Virus record (IMG/VR): IMGVR_UViG_3300045474_000007
Span: 1 to 59,370 of that record
DNA from: a virus
DNA length: 59,370 bases
Strand: one strand, 5' to 3'
How positions within the stretch are numbered: the stretch's first letter is position 1; each line of letters begins with the position of its first letter. The position numbers were made by a program, and so were the translations under genes. Of this stretch, positions 1 to 6,686 are shown in pieces. The notes beneath the pieces are model-generated. The model was not told the origin of the DNA and did not search any database. It saw only the letters and a program-made list of their open reading frames with translations.

Positions 1-56
1 ACGCCGAGCGTGTAGCGTTGCTTCTCGTTTTTCTCAAGAAAGGGTTTCTGCTTCAT
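1..56 (-). CDS. Putative prohead protease, XkdF-like (N-terminus only)
   Basis: Eighteen complete codons are visible before the window ends, beginning MKQKPFLEKNEKQRYTLG. The pattern resembles the start of XkdF-like phage serine proteases, whose first strand reads YTLGVVYEPDVV. In the family these proteases cleave or shape the prohead. The position directly after portal and head morphogenesis genes is where such a protease or scaffold gene is expected. Start chosen at the only ATG; the SD is weak (GAGCG) and lies just after a terminator-like hairpin. The call rests on few residues plus synteny. Confidence 0.5.
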   Translation of the reverse strand, partial: MKQKPFLEKNEKQRYTLG

Positions 57-68
57 CTATTTTCGCTC

Positions 69-105
69 AAAAAAAAAGCTGGAGCGATCTTTTCGACCGT
101 CCAGC
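69..105 (-). terminator. Terminator-like hairpin before the protease gene
   Basis: Read on the minus strand, GCTGGA (105-100) pairs with TCCAGC (83-78) and is followed by nine U residues (77-69). This is the form of a rho-independent terminator. It sits between the stop of the 66-residue gene and the protease start, so it could end the upstream transcript or act as an attenuator for the protease and capsid genes. The upstream conserved hairpin (see leader copy 1) favours an attenuator or switch reading. Confidence 0.6.
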
Positions 106-165
106 CCTTGTCTCAACCTGGGATGGCACCCCAGCTGCTAATGAATAATGCCTTACGCCCTAAGC
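78..165 (-). promoter_or_regulatory. Structured leader, copy 1
   Basis: On the minus strand this leader carries GTAAGG, then TTCATT, then a hairpin CTGGG-GTGCCAT-CCCAG (134-118), then GTTGAGACAAGGGC, then the terminator-like hairpin. A second copy with the same order of conserved blocks but different, compensating stem bases lies at 45174-45275. Conserved loop GNGCCAN with changed stems indicates selection on RNA structure. It could be a riboswitch-like or protein-binding attenuator; no known class was recognised. Confidence 0.5.
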
Positions 166-174
166 CCTAAACTG

Positions 175-375
175 TCAACCCCTCTTGTTCAAGTCACGCC
201 GAACTTCCATCTGAAACACCGTGGAAATAGGGGAGCCGTTATCCCGGTGAAAGAATACCCGTAGACTGATCCAGTTCATGTTGTCCTCGCTGGCGTGCTC
301 TATCTCTAATTTCCTATGGGCCAATTCGTCGCAAAGCGCAAGACGGATGCGTTCTATGATGGTTAGTTCTGGCAT
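175..375 (-). CDS. Hypothetical protein, 66 aa
   Basis: Unrecognised small protein beginning MPELTIIERIRLALCDELAH. Its ATG overlaps the TAA stop of the head morphogenesis gene (TAATG), and an AAGGAAGGGA SD lies upstream within that gene's end, so it is probably translated by coupling. No signal peptide or membrane segment is seen. A heptad-like N-terminus and a beta-rich middle are the only visible traits. It is the last gene before the terminator-like leader. Confidence 0.6.
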   Translation of the reverse strand: MPELTIIERIRLALCDELAHRKLEIEHASEDNMNWISLRVFFHRDNGSPISTVFQMEVRRDLNKRG

Positions 376-1895
376 TAGTTAGTCCCTTCCTTAATTCCCA
401 CGCTGCAACGACAGTTGCTTGCAACTATACCATTCGCGATATAAATTGACCCTAAAGCTTGGAGGTCGAAGATATGTCCCGAATACCAGATCCGTCGAAC
501 CTTACCGATCTGCTTAGGCGCTACATCGAAGGCGAAAGCGAGAAGAAACTGGCGCAAGAGTGTCACATAAGTAGACCTGCCTTTAGAAAACGGCTGCTTC
601 GTAACGGCATTCAACCACGCTCGCAATCTGAAGCCGAAACTATTCGATGGTCTCGGATGTCTAAGGAGCAACGAATCCAACAAGTAGCGCAAGCTCATAT
701 AGCAGCTCGCGGATCTAAGCGATCTATGCAGCAGAAGATCGCCCATGCCAAATCCATTGAAACGCATGCTCATCTCTCTAGCCACGAAAAGATTATGATT
801 AGCATGCTCTCCAACTCGATCACGCCACAAAAGGCTGTCGGCGCATACAACCTCGATATCGCTTTTGACTCCTACCCCGTCGCCGTGGAGATATTCGGAG
901 GAGGATGGCACGCTTACGGAACTCACAGGAAGCGACATTCTGAGCGATTGGAATATATTCTCAATGCAGGATGGAATGTCATTTTCGTTTGGGCCGACCG
1001 TGTCCACTATCCCATTACGGATGCCACCGCAAAGCACGTAATCTCCCTCGTTAAGGAACTGCGCAGGTATAAATCCCCGTTGTGTCAATATCGGATGATT
1101 AGGGCCGACGGTAAGCCGCTTCCCCCATGCATGAATTTCGATTAACTCGCCGCGATACTGCGCTTTAATACCGACTTCCCTAGTTACGCTTTCAACTACA
1201 ACATCAGGGACTAAACAATGGGGATGTAGCGTCGGTCCGCTAATCCTGCGGCCGTCTGGAGATGTAAATAGCCCACCGACCTTTACGTGCTGGTTCTCCG
1301 GCATAGTGGGCAACTCCTCGCACAGATCGCACAACCCCGCGATTCGGGATGGCAACCATACCTGCTCGACTTGAGGAGATAACTCGTTCATCGCTTGAGC
1401 CGTTTTCCATCCAGCCTGCACGCCTGCCGTCCCAGCGTTGATAGACTCTGTACGGCCTATCATCATCGCTCTATCTCTCAGCAGTTTTTCCCCGTAGCGA
1501 AGAACTTTGCCCTCGACATTGCTTGCCCCTTCGTCCAATAGCCGCAGCTCGTAGTTATTAAGAGCCGTCACACGCCGGGGATCCAATCCGATGATGCCTT
1601 TAATCTTGCGAGCCGTGTCCTGCACCGTTACCTGATCGTTCCATGACGCCTCCAGCATCGTTCTAATCCCCGCCTTAACGCTATTGTCGATGCCGACGAT
1701 TAGGTTAGCCGATTCATTTCTCATGTAGTCGATGGCAAACGGGTTATTCATTGTGAAGCTACCGCTTAACCCAAGCTGAACGATGGCAATATTGCCCCCG
1801 GCTTCCACTATCTGAGCCAACGTTTCCCGCATAGCCGAAAACTCCAACCCCGCAGAAGCGTTGCGCAACGCGGAGGCTGGGTCGTGAGCCGTCAA
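375..1895 (-). CDS. Phage head morphogenesis protein (SPP1 gp7 / Mu gpF-like) containing an intein
   Basis: Family members sit beside the portal and help assemble the prohead or eject DNA. Residues 1-226 and 495-506 are the extein: a helical N-terminal region, the RTESINAGTAG stretch typical of the family (about 148-158), a CDLC pair, and the C-terminal HPHCRC motif. An intein (residues 227-494) interrupts HPH|CRC; precise splicing would restore the motif. The numbering uses the TTG at 1895. The frame is open for 40 more codons to position 2015, and that upstream stretch reads like a genuine family N-terminus (MALTAIDRAARAFEPALR). The only SD-matched start there would be an ACG at 2015-2013, so the true start is uncertain. 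Confidence 0.85.
   Translation of the reverse strand: MTAHDPASALRNASAGLEFSAMRETLAQIVEAGGNIAIVQLGLSGSFTMNNPFAIDYMRNESANLIVGIDNSVKAGIRTMLEASWNDQVTVQDTARKIKGIIGLDPRRVTALNNYELRLLDEGASNVEGKVLRYGEKLLRDRAMMIGRTESINAGTAGVQAGWKTAQAMNELSPQVEQVWLPSRIAGLCDLCEELPTMPENQHVKVGGLFTSPDGRRISGPTLHPHCLVPDVVVESVTREVGIKAQYRGELIEIHAWGKRLTVGPNHPILTQRGFIPAQFLNEGDYVLCGGIRNGIVDTVGPNENDIPSCIENIFQSLRMSLPVSSVSVPSSSEYLHGDGVGVKSDIEVVCADSLLWRDRVGEHANHNLFVAREMSMRFNGFGMGDLLLHRSLRSASCYMSLRYLLDSLLLRHPRPSNSFGFRLRAWLNAVTKQPFSKGRSTYVTLLRQFLLAFAFDVAPKQIGKVRRIWYSGHIFDLQALGSIYIANGIVASNCRCSVGIKEGTN
414..1217 (-). other. Intein (HINT domain) within the head morphogenesis gene
   Basis: About 268 residues from Cys227 to Asn494. Block A begins CLVPDVVVESV, block B contains LTVGPNHPILTQRGF with the conserved His267, and blocks F/G read HIFDLQ and YIANGIVASN followed by the Cys+1 of the extein. 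These are hallmarks of a Cys1/Asn-terminal protein-splicing domain; the penultimate residue is Ser rather than the usual His. The middle (about 289-465) has no LAGLIDADG or HNH nuclease. That space is instead the antisense of the plus-strand endonuclease gene at 474-1145. The intein is expected to excise itself and join HPH to CRC. Confidence 0.88.
474..1145 (+). CDS. Vsr-like (EDxHD-type) homing endonuclease, antisense inside the intein
   Basis: 223 residues from an ATG preceded by GGAGGTCGAAGAT, a strong SD at proper spacing. Residues 1-60 form a helix-turn-helix-like DNA-binding region (KKLAQECHISRPAFRKRLL). Residues 100-180 match the Vsr/EDxHD nuclease fold: E105, LDIAF with D128, VAVEIFGGGWH with E139 and H146, H151/H155, then GWNVIFVW. 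Free-standing enzymes of this group cleave intron-less or intein-less alleles so that the element is copied in. The gene is wholly contained in the intein coding region on the opposite strand, and its SD is the complement of the codons for intein block F (IFDLQ). It is one of only two credible plus-strand genes in the window. Confidence 0.85.
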   Translation: MSRIPDPSNLTDLLRRYIEGESEKKLAQECHISRPAFRKRLLRNGIQPRSQSEAETIRWSRMSKEQRIQQVAQAHIAARGSKRSMQQKIAHAKSIETHAHLSSHEKIMISMLSNSITPQKAVGAYNLDIAFDSYPVAVEIFGGGWHAYGTHRKRHSERLEYILNAGWNVIFVWADRVHYPITDATAKHVISLVKELRRYKSPLCQYRMIRADGKPLPPCMNFD

Positions 1896-2005
1896 TGCCG
1901 CCTCGATAACGTCTAACGTGACTTGGCTCTTGGCACTGCCGACCGCTGCCAGAAACGCGCTCCGCAGGGCTGGTTCGAACGCTCTAGCCGCCCGATCTAT
2001 TGCGG

Positions 2006-3427
2006 TTAGCGCCGTGGAAACCTCGACTTATTGGCAGGCTTATTAGGGTTGACCTTTGGGGGGATGGCAGGATCGGGCGGCAAAGCTTCCGGACTCGGTT
2101 GCGGTAAATTGGCAATACGACGCAGTTGCAACTCCAACGCCTCATCCGGGAATAGAGAAGCCCCGGCCGCAGACAGCTTACTCAGGTAGTCTGCCATCTC
2201 GGTAATGTTCGGCGAGGTGATATCCCCATGAGCCATCTTAGGCGGACGGGTTACGTCCATCGCGTTTAGCTCAAGCAGCCGGGGTATCTCGTGGCGGTTA
2301 ATCGGCTCGGTGATCTTGGACAAGAATGAGCCTAAAGCCACAATGAACAACTGAGTTTTATCAGTGGACAACGCCCAACTGCCAGCCGCCCCTTGCCCCA
2401 AAAATATGAAGTCGGCCAATACCGTCATAGCCATGCGCGTTTCATAGCGCGTGATGGTAGCGTCTAGGTCGAATTGTCGGCGCGATCCGGAGGACAGTAA
2501 CGTTAAATTCCACTGGTTAAATTCGGTATTGGCTAGCGATGCGTCTGCCGCCCCCGGCAACAACACCCCTTCTTGCTGGCCCCGGCGGATTGACTTAACT
2601 AACGCTTCCGCTTTGTGGCGAAGCACCGTCATGTCGGGGTCCTTATCGTTGTATAGGTCCAGCCCCGCTGGCGCACGCAGGACGGGCAATCCAGCCAAGT
2701 CGCGCTCTATCCCGATAGCTTCTATCTCCTGGAATCGCTTGGTGTAGTACCACGGCCGGTAGGCGCGACGCAGCAGACTGGCCCCCTCTGGGTTATTCCG
2801 CTCGGTGCGGGTGCGAAATAAGATCGCCTTGTCTATCGGGATTAGAACCTCTTTGGAAATAGGAAAGTTGCTGGCTTGCCACATCCCCTGGATGCCGCCT
2901 GTATTATCAATCTCCCATCGGCGCAGGGTTTCTTGCCCTCGCAGCGCCCACTTGCGCCAACCGATCTTACGGTCATCGTATAGGCTTTTAGGCAGCGGCA
3001 TTCCTAGCTCATCCATTCCCGGGTCCATGCCATTACGCATCTTGTAACATATCTCTGAATACGCCCAACCGAAGGTAAACATGGTAACGATCTCTGACAG
3101 CGTATCGCTCCAACTGGAGGACATATCCTGCCAGCACTGCTCGATGAACTCCTTGGAAACCTCGTCCTCCGGTAATGAGTCCCCGGCTGAATCCTTGAAC
3201 GGCTCAATGCGCCACTCTACCTGCGTTATCATCTGCTCTATGACGAAAAGAATTGTGGCAATGATCGGATCGTTAGCGGCCATCTCCTTGTATTTTTGGA
3301 TGGCCTTGGTGCCCTGGAGATCAACAAGAAACTCCTCGGTTAGCAGTCCGGCGTATTGCTTTAAGCCGGAGGAGCCTATTTCTAGGAATATTTTCTTAGG
3401 GTCGGAAGTCGGAGTTGGTTCGGCCAT
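2006..3427 (-). CDS. Portal protein
   Basis: 473 residues. The early part (DPIIATILFVIEQMITQVEW) and the later segment RRAYRPWYYTKRFQEIEAIGIERDLAGLP match the portal family found in many siphoviruses. The portal forms the dodecameric DNA channel at one capsid vertex and docks the terminase. The C-terminus is proline-rich (about 440-473). It lies between the terminase large subunit and the head morphogenesis gene, the canonical order. An SD-like GGGGGG run precedes the ATG, and the start overlaps the end of the preceding gene by 32 bases. Confidence 0.9.
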   Translation of the reverse strand: MAEPTPTSDPKKIFLEIGSSGLKQYAGLLTEEFLVDLQGTKAIQKYKEMAANDPIIATILFVIEQMITQVEWRIEPFKDSAGDSLPEDEVSKEFIEQCWQDMSSSWSDTLSEIVTMFTFGWAYSEICYKMRNGMDPGMDELGMPLPKSLYDDRKIGWRKWALRGQETLRRWEIDNTGGIQGMWQASNFPISKEVLIPIDKAILFRTRTERNNPEGASLLRRAYRPWYYTKRFQEIEAIGIERDLAGLPVLRAPAGLDLYNDKDPDMTVLRHKAEALVKSIRRGQQEGVLLPGAADASLANTEFNQWNLTLLSSGSRRQFDLDATITRYETRMAMTVLADFIFLGQGAAGSWALSTDKTQLFIVALGSFLSKITEPINRHEIPRLLELNAMDVTRPPKMAHGDITSPNITEMADYLSKLSAAGASLFPDEALELQLRRIANLPQPSPEALPPDPAIPPKVNPNKPANKSRFPRR

Positions 3428-3917
3428 TTAGAGAGCCCCCCTCTGCCTCACTTCTACACGGGGTTAGCCGTTTGCGCAATTCTATTACTTTCCCGATATT
3501 CCAAATACATCCACTTGAACAATCCCAAGCACTGTACCATAGCAAGTCTGGTTCGTATCGAAGAGCTCGATAATATTCAGGCAACTCAATGCCATCATAG
3601 CCAATTTTTGAGAGTCGGGCCCAGTCTAACGACACAGTGAAATGACTACCCCTATCTTTGATACCGTACTCATTTGTAAACTCGATCAGACTACGACCAT
3701 CTTCTAAGATTAGAAGCTTGCACTGACTATCCAAAACCACTTCGTAGTTAAACTCGCCAATCCAATGCGGCACTTCACTTTTGCACCACTGTAACCACGC
3801 ATTGCCCAAGGCATACCATAATCCAGATGGCTTGGAACCGATCTTGAGGTTATAGACTTGCGCTCGATTAAGAGTAATCGCACTCTTGGAATTTATTGTT
3901 CTTGTTTTCAAATCCAT
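3396..3917 (-). CDS. Conserved hypothetical phage protein, 173 aa
   Basis: Contains the pattern WARLSKIGYDGIELPEYY near residues 100-117 and WYSAWDCSSGCIWN near 127-140, a signature I have seen in uncharacterised phage and bacterial proteins; no function is known to me. The ATG overlaps the TGA of the terminase large subunit out of frame, so translation is probably coupled. Its 3' end overlaps the portal start by 32 bases. Insertion of an accessory gene between terminase and portal suggests a moron. Confidence 0.75.
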   Translation of the reverse strand: MDLKTRTINSKSAITLNRAQVYNLKIGSKPSGLWYALGNAWLQWCKSEVPHWIGEFNYEVVLDSQCKLLILEDGRSLIEFTNEYGIKDRGSHFTVSLDWARLSKIGYDGIELPEYYRALRYEPDLLWYSAWDCSSGCIWNIGKVIELRKRLTPCRSEAEGGSLNGRTNSDFRP

Positions 3918-5386
3918 GCTGCTACCTGCCCGATTCCCATCGGTGCGCCCATCACCTTGGGCTCCGTCCTCTCGAACCGCTGCAAGGCCTGAACCATAGC
4001 GTCCACGTCATCATCGTAATCTCCTTCGGGAAACTCCACCATCAAATCCACTACCTCATTAACCCACGGAACCATAGCCGGGTTAGGCAGCCATAGATTG
4101 CCGGACTCGTGCTGCGGCTGTTGAGCTAGCGCCCTGCCTACCTTGCTGTCCATCTTCATGCCCGGCGGAGGCCAAGGGATAATCCCGGCAATGTGATCGC
4201 GCAATGAATTGATAATAGCTGGCCCGTTGGCCTTATCCTCTACGATCTTAGCCTTTGCCATTGGCCACGCTTGGCACATTAGAGCCAACGCCTTAACACT
4301 GGCGTTGAAGTCCAAGTGCTCGGTGCGCCGCTCTAGCAGATATTTGTTGGACCCCTTCTTTCCCCATACGTGCAGGGCCACCATAGAGCCAGTCTTGAAA
4401 TCCTTGAACGCTGCGTCCATCGAAATGATAACCGTGTCCATCATCGCTGCTGCTTGCTGAGGGGTTTCGGAGTAGTAGCGCCAAAATCCGCGCTTGAATA
4501 TCGCCCCTTCGTCATTGCTTGGGTTCTGCTGATGCTGGGCCTGAAAGATGCGCGGCTTAGTCTTTAGGGCATCGACCTCCACTTGATTGAAGCGTTGGGG
4601 GCATAACAACTCGCCGGGCTTCTTGCGTGGGTCTTTCCATCCGATAGAAGTCATCTTGGATCGGTTCGGCTCGTACTGAGTCGGCAGCATTAGGTATTCC
4701 CAGCCGCCCTCTTTTAGTATCTCCCCGGCAAGGTCCTGTGCGCTTATGCGCTGCATGATGATTAGCCGTCGAGCGTCATTTGGATCGTTGACACGGTTCC
4801 GAACGGCGGAGTTATAGGTGTTGATGGCTGTCTTTAGTTTGGCTTCGGATACCCAATCTTCGGTTGCGTTTGGATCGTCGCAAATAACTGCCTTAGCGCC
4901 CATTCCCGTAACACCGCCCATGCCAAACGCAGCGCGTGTCCCCATCTTATCGTTGGTGAACTTCATCTTCTCGTTCTGATCCGATGTTAGCCGGAACCTG
5001 TCGCTCCAGTTGCGCTGGTACCAATCGGACTCGATAACCCGGCGGCACTTAACCGAGTGATCGCTGGCTAGATGAGAAGCGAACGAAACAAACATGAACG
5101 TGAAGGACGGATCGTGAAGCCAAACCCAAGCAGGCCAGCAGATAGAGCTCACCACAGACTTGGTAGAACGAGGGGCAACGGTTATGAGCAGGTTCTTTAT
5201 CTGGCCGATAAAGAGCGCTTCTAGGTGTTCGCAGATGGCTTGAATATGAAACCCATCTACAAACTTCTCTGTCGGATGCAGGATGGGCCACGACACCCGG
5301 ACGAATTGGTGAAGGCTTTTCTCCGCCAGATACGCGTCGATCTCCTCCAGGGATGGCAACTTAGGCCGGGGTTCAGGCTTGCTCAC
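3908..5386 (-). CDS. terL: Terminase large subunit
   Basis: 492 residues, full length for the family. N-terminal ATPase: Walker A-like APRSTKS (71-77) and Walker B VICDDP (167-172). C-terminal RNase H-like nuclease: SMD at 322-324, VED at 382-384 and YDDDVDA at 457-463 supply the acidic triad. The enzyme cuts concatemers and pumps DNA through the portal. The Walker A lacks the usual Gly before Lys (STKS), a variant I recall from some terminases (T/S-x-KS). Start is GTG, overlapping the previous stop as GTGA, indicating coupled translation. Confidence 0.95.
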   Translation of the reverse strand: MSKPEPRPKLPSLEEIDAYLAEKSLHQFVRVSWPILHPTEKFVDGFHIQAICEHLEALFIGQIKNLLITVAPRSTKSVVSSICWPAWVWLHDPSFTFMFVSFASHLASDHSVKCRRVIESDWYQRNWSDRFRLTSDQNEKMKFTNDKMGTRAAFGMGGVTGMGAKAVICDDPNATEDWVSEAKLKTAINTYNSAVRNRVNDPNDARRLIIMQRISAQDLAGEILKEGGWEYLMLPTQYEPNRSKMTSIGWKDPRKKPGELLCPQRFNQVEVDALKTKPRIFQAQHQQNPSNDEGAIFKRGFWRYYSETPQQAAAMMDTVIISMDAAFKDFKTGSMVALHVWGKKGSNKYLLERRTEHLDFNASVKALALMCQAWPMAKAKIVEDKANGPAIINSLRDHIAGIIPWPPPGMKMDSKVGRALAQQPQHESGNLWLPNPAMVPWVNEVVDLMVEFPEGDYDDDVDAMVQALQRFERTEPKVMGAPMGIGQVAAWI

Positions 5387-5568
5387 GGTTTCTCTACCGA
5401 TGCACGCACAGCTAAGGCCTCATCTTTTCTCTTTGCCAAATAGGCATCAAGATCAATCTCGTCTAATGACTTAGGACGTGGGGGTAGCGCCGCGCATAGC
5501 GGACACGCCTTGACCCCGAAGTAGATCGTAGGATGTGGGACTGACTCGCCCTTGCATCGTTTCATCAT
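5383..5568 (-). CDS. Small zinc-binding-like protein
   Basis: 61 residues from an ATG with an AGGGG SD six bases upstream; an in-frame GTG at 5577 has no room for an SD. The N-terminal half carries Cys5 and a CPLC pair near residue 23; the C-terminal half is a charged helix (LDEIDLDAYLAKRKDEAL). That helix resembles the start of the adjacent terminase (LEEIDAYLAEKS), a possible short duplicated docking helix. Overlaps the terminase start by four bases. Confidence 0.65.
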   Translation of the reverse strand: MMKRCKGESVPHPTIYFGVKACPLCAALPPRPKSLDEIDLDAYLAKRKDEALAVRASVEKP

Positions 5569-5574
5569 GGCTAA

Positions 5575-5656
5575 CACCCCTTTGAAATAGCCCCTATTTG
5601 GGCCGTATTTGCGATTCTAGCTAGGGTTCTCCCAGAATAAGGGTAACCCTAGGGGG
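5575..5656 (-). repeat. Dispersed dyad element, copy A
   Basis: Plus-strand core CACCCCTTTGAAATAGCC and CCTATTTGGGCCGTATTTG, then a block AATAAGGGTAACCCTAGGGG. One of six related intergenic copies (also near 11947, 25067, 33645, 47435 and 53836). GCCC/GGGC and AAATA/TATTT inverted repeats are present. It fills the gap between two small genes. Function unknown. Confidence 0.5.
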
Positions 5657-5669
5657 GATGGCAATAACA

Positions 5670-5855
5670 CTATGCCGCTCTATTCTTCCGCCTGGACGCT
5701 CGTGCCATCTTGCGCCGCACCTTCGCGTGAGCCCTCGCCGCCGCGTGTTTGGTGTTGTAACCCCTCCGCTTGCCGCGCTTTTGCGTCGCGTCGAAATTCA
5801 TTAGGTTTAGAAAATTAAACCACATCCCTTTTGGATCTAGTATGTTTTGGTTCAT
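5670..5855 (-). CDS. Small basic hypothetical protein, 61 aa
   Basis: Strong SD (GAGGGGAGACA) before the ATG. The C-terminal 35 residues are almost entirely Lys, Arg and Ala (KVRRKMARASRRKNRAA), as in nucleic-acid-binding tails. No enzyme motif is visible. It lies just upstream of the terminase block. A DNA- or RNA-binding role is a guess from composition. Confidence 0.65.
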   Translation of the reverse strand: MNQNILDPKGMWFNFLNLMNFDATQKRGKRRGYNTKHAAARAHAKVRRKMARASRRKNRAA

Positions 5856-5864
5856 TGTCTCCCC

Positions 5865-6032
5865 TCACTGATCTTTGTTATGCGGGCATTCGTGCAGCTC
5901 GCAATGAATATGCCTAACCGTGCTGTCGGAGGTGGTTTCTATCAGGATTAAGTCCGCCGTGGCCTTGCAGCTCCCCTCCATCGCTGCAACCACCCACATA
6001 AACTCTCTGCCGCAGATATCACAAGTAATCAT
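5865..6032 (-). CDS. Small zinc-finger-like protein, 55 aa
   Basis: Begins MITCDICGREFMWV. CDIC near the start and the C-terminal CELHECPH give a plausible Cys/His zinc site. I chose the ATG at 6032 because it overlaps the stop of the upstream conserved gene by 14 bases and places the CxxC pair at the N-terminus; the longer reading from 6149 is out-of-frame sequence of that upstream gene. Function unknown. Confidence 0.6.
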   Translation of the reverse strand: MITCDICGREFMWVVAAMEGSCKATADLILIETTSDSTVRHIHCELHECPHNKDQ

Positions 6033-6420
6033 ATGGCTCGTCCTCAAGATCGAGCGTGCCATCTTCGCGGATGCCCATAATTCTCTTGCCGCCAGAACTG
6101 CCGTAGGTCGCTTGCCAAACTGGGGTATTCCGCCCCATTTGGTACTCACCGCCCTTGTACCCTGTAAACACTTCTCCCATTGCGCTCCGGCAGAGAATAA
6201 GAGCGTCCGTTGCCGTGATTTTCACGGTAGCGCACTCAAACGCCAGGTCCATGTAATAACCCCGGTAGCTGTGAGGATGGGTTAGATCGACCATCGTTTC
6301 GGGCGGTAGGCTTGCCAGTCGGTCGATAAGCTTCCCGAGCGTCATTTGCGTTTTGCCACGCTCGCATTGCCATTCCATGCCCATTCCATCCATCATTGCC
6401 TGCAATTTGTTTATCATCAT
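6019..6420 (-). CDS. Conserved hypothetical phage protein, 133 aa
   Basis: Carries a recognisable conserved pattern: MTLGKLIDRLASLPPETMVDL, HPHSYRGYYMDLAFE, GYKGGEYQM, TPVWQATYGSSGGKRI. Proteins with this pattern occur in many phages and prophages without a known role. The first ATG of an ATGATG pair is taken; an internal start at MTLGK is possible because the conserved part begins there. Acidic C-terminus (DLEDEPYDYL) overlaps the next gene. Confidence 0.75.
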   Translation of the reverse strand: MMINKLQAMMDGMGMEWQCERGKTQMTLGKLIDRLASLPPETMVDLTHPHSYRGYYMDLAFECATVKITATDALILCRSAMGEVFTGYKGGEYQMGRNTPVWQATYGSSGGKRIMGIREDGTLDLEDEPYDYL

Positions 6421-6422
6421 TT

Positions 6423-6686
6423 TTAGACTCTGCCTTTCTTTTTTTGCCGATCTCGATAGGCTTTCTGTTTCCGCGCTGGTGTTTCGTATAACCGTCGCTC
6501 AGTACAAGTACAACTGGGACAATGCTTAGGAGTGATTCGCCCAATCTTCTTTGCTTGTTCCATTGCGAACTCATTAATATTAATCATTACTGGATGCTTC
6601 CTTGGGATTCTCCTCTCCTCAGGGAATACATGCGGATCTCTTAACGAATGGTTCGCACCACATAGCTTGCATTTTATATTATCCAT
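6423..6686 (-). CDS. Small zinc-binding basic protein, 87 aa
   Basis: Cys pairs CKLC (6-9) and CPSC (about 57-60) flank a linker, followed by a very basic tail (RKQKAYRDRQKKKGR). This suggests a zinc-stabilised nucleic-acid-binding protein. The start must be the ATG at 6686, because the first Cys pair follows immediately. There is no SD directly upstream; see the hairpin at 6686-6729, which may bring a distant AGGAGG into position. Confidence 0.7.
   Translation of the reverse strand: MDNIKCKLCGANHSLRDPHVFPEERRIPRKHPVMININEFAMEQAKKIGRITPKHCPSCTCTERRLYETPARKQKAYRDRQKKKGRV

Noticed and set aside
5865-6149. Longer start for the small zinc-finger gene (94 aa)
   Set aside because: The extra N-terminal residues are the out-of-frame reading of the well-conserved upstream gene.
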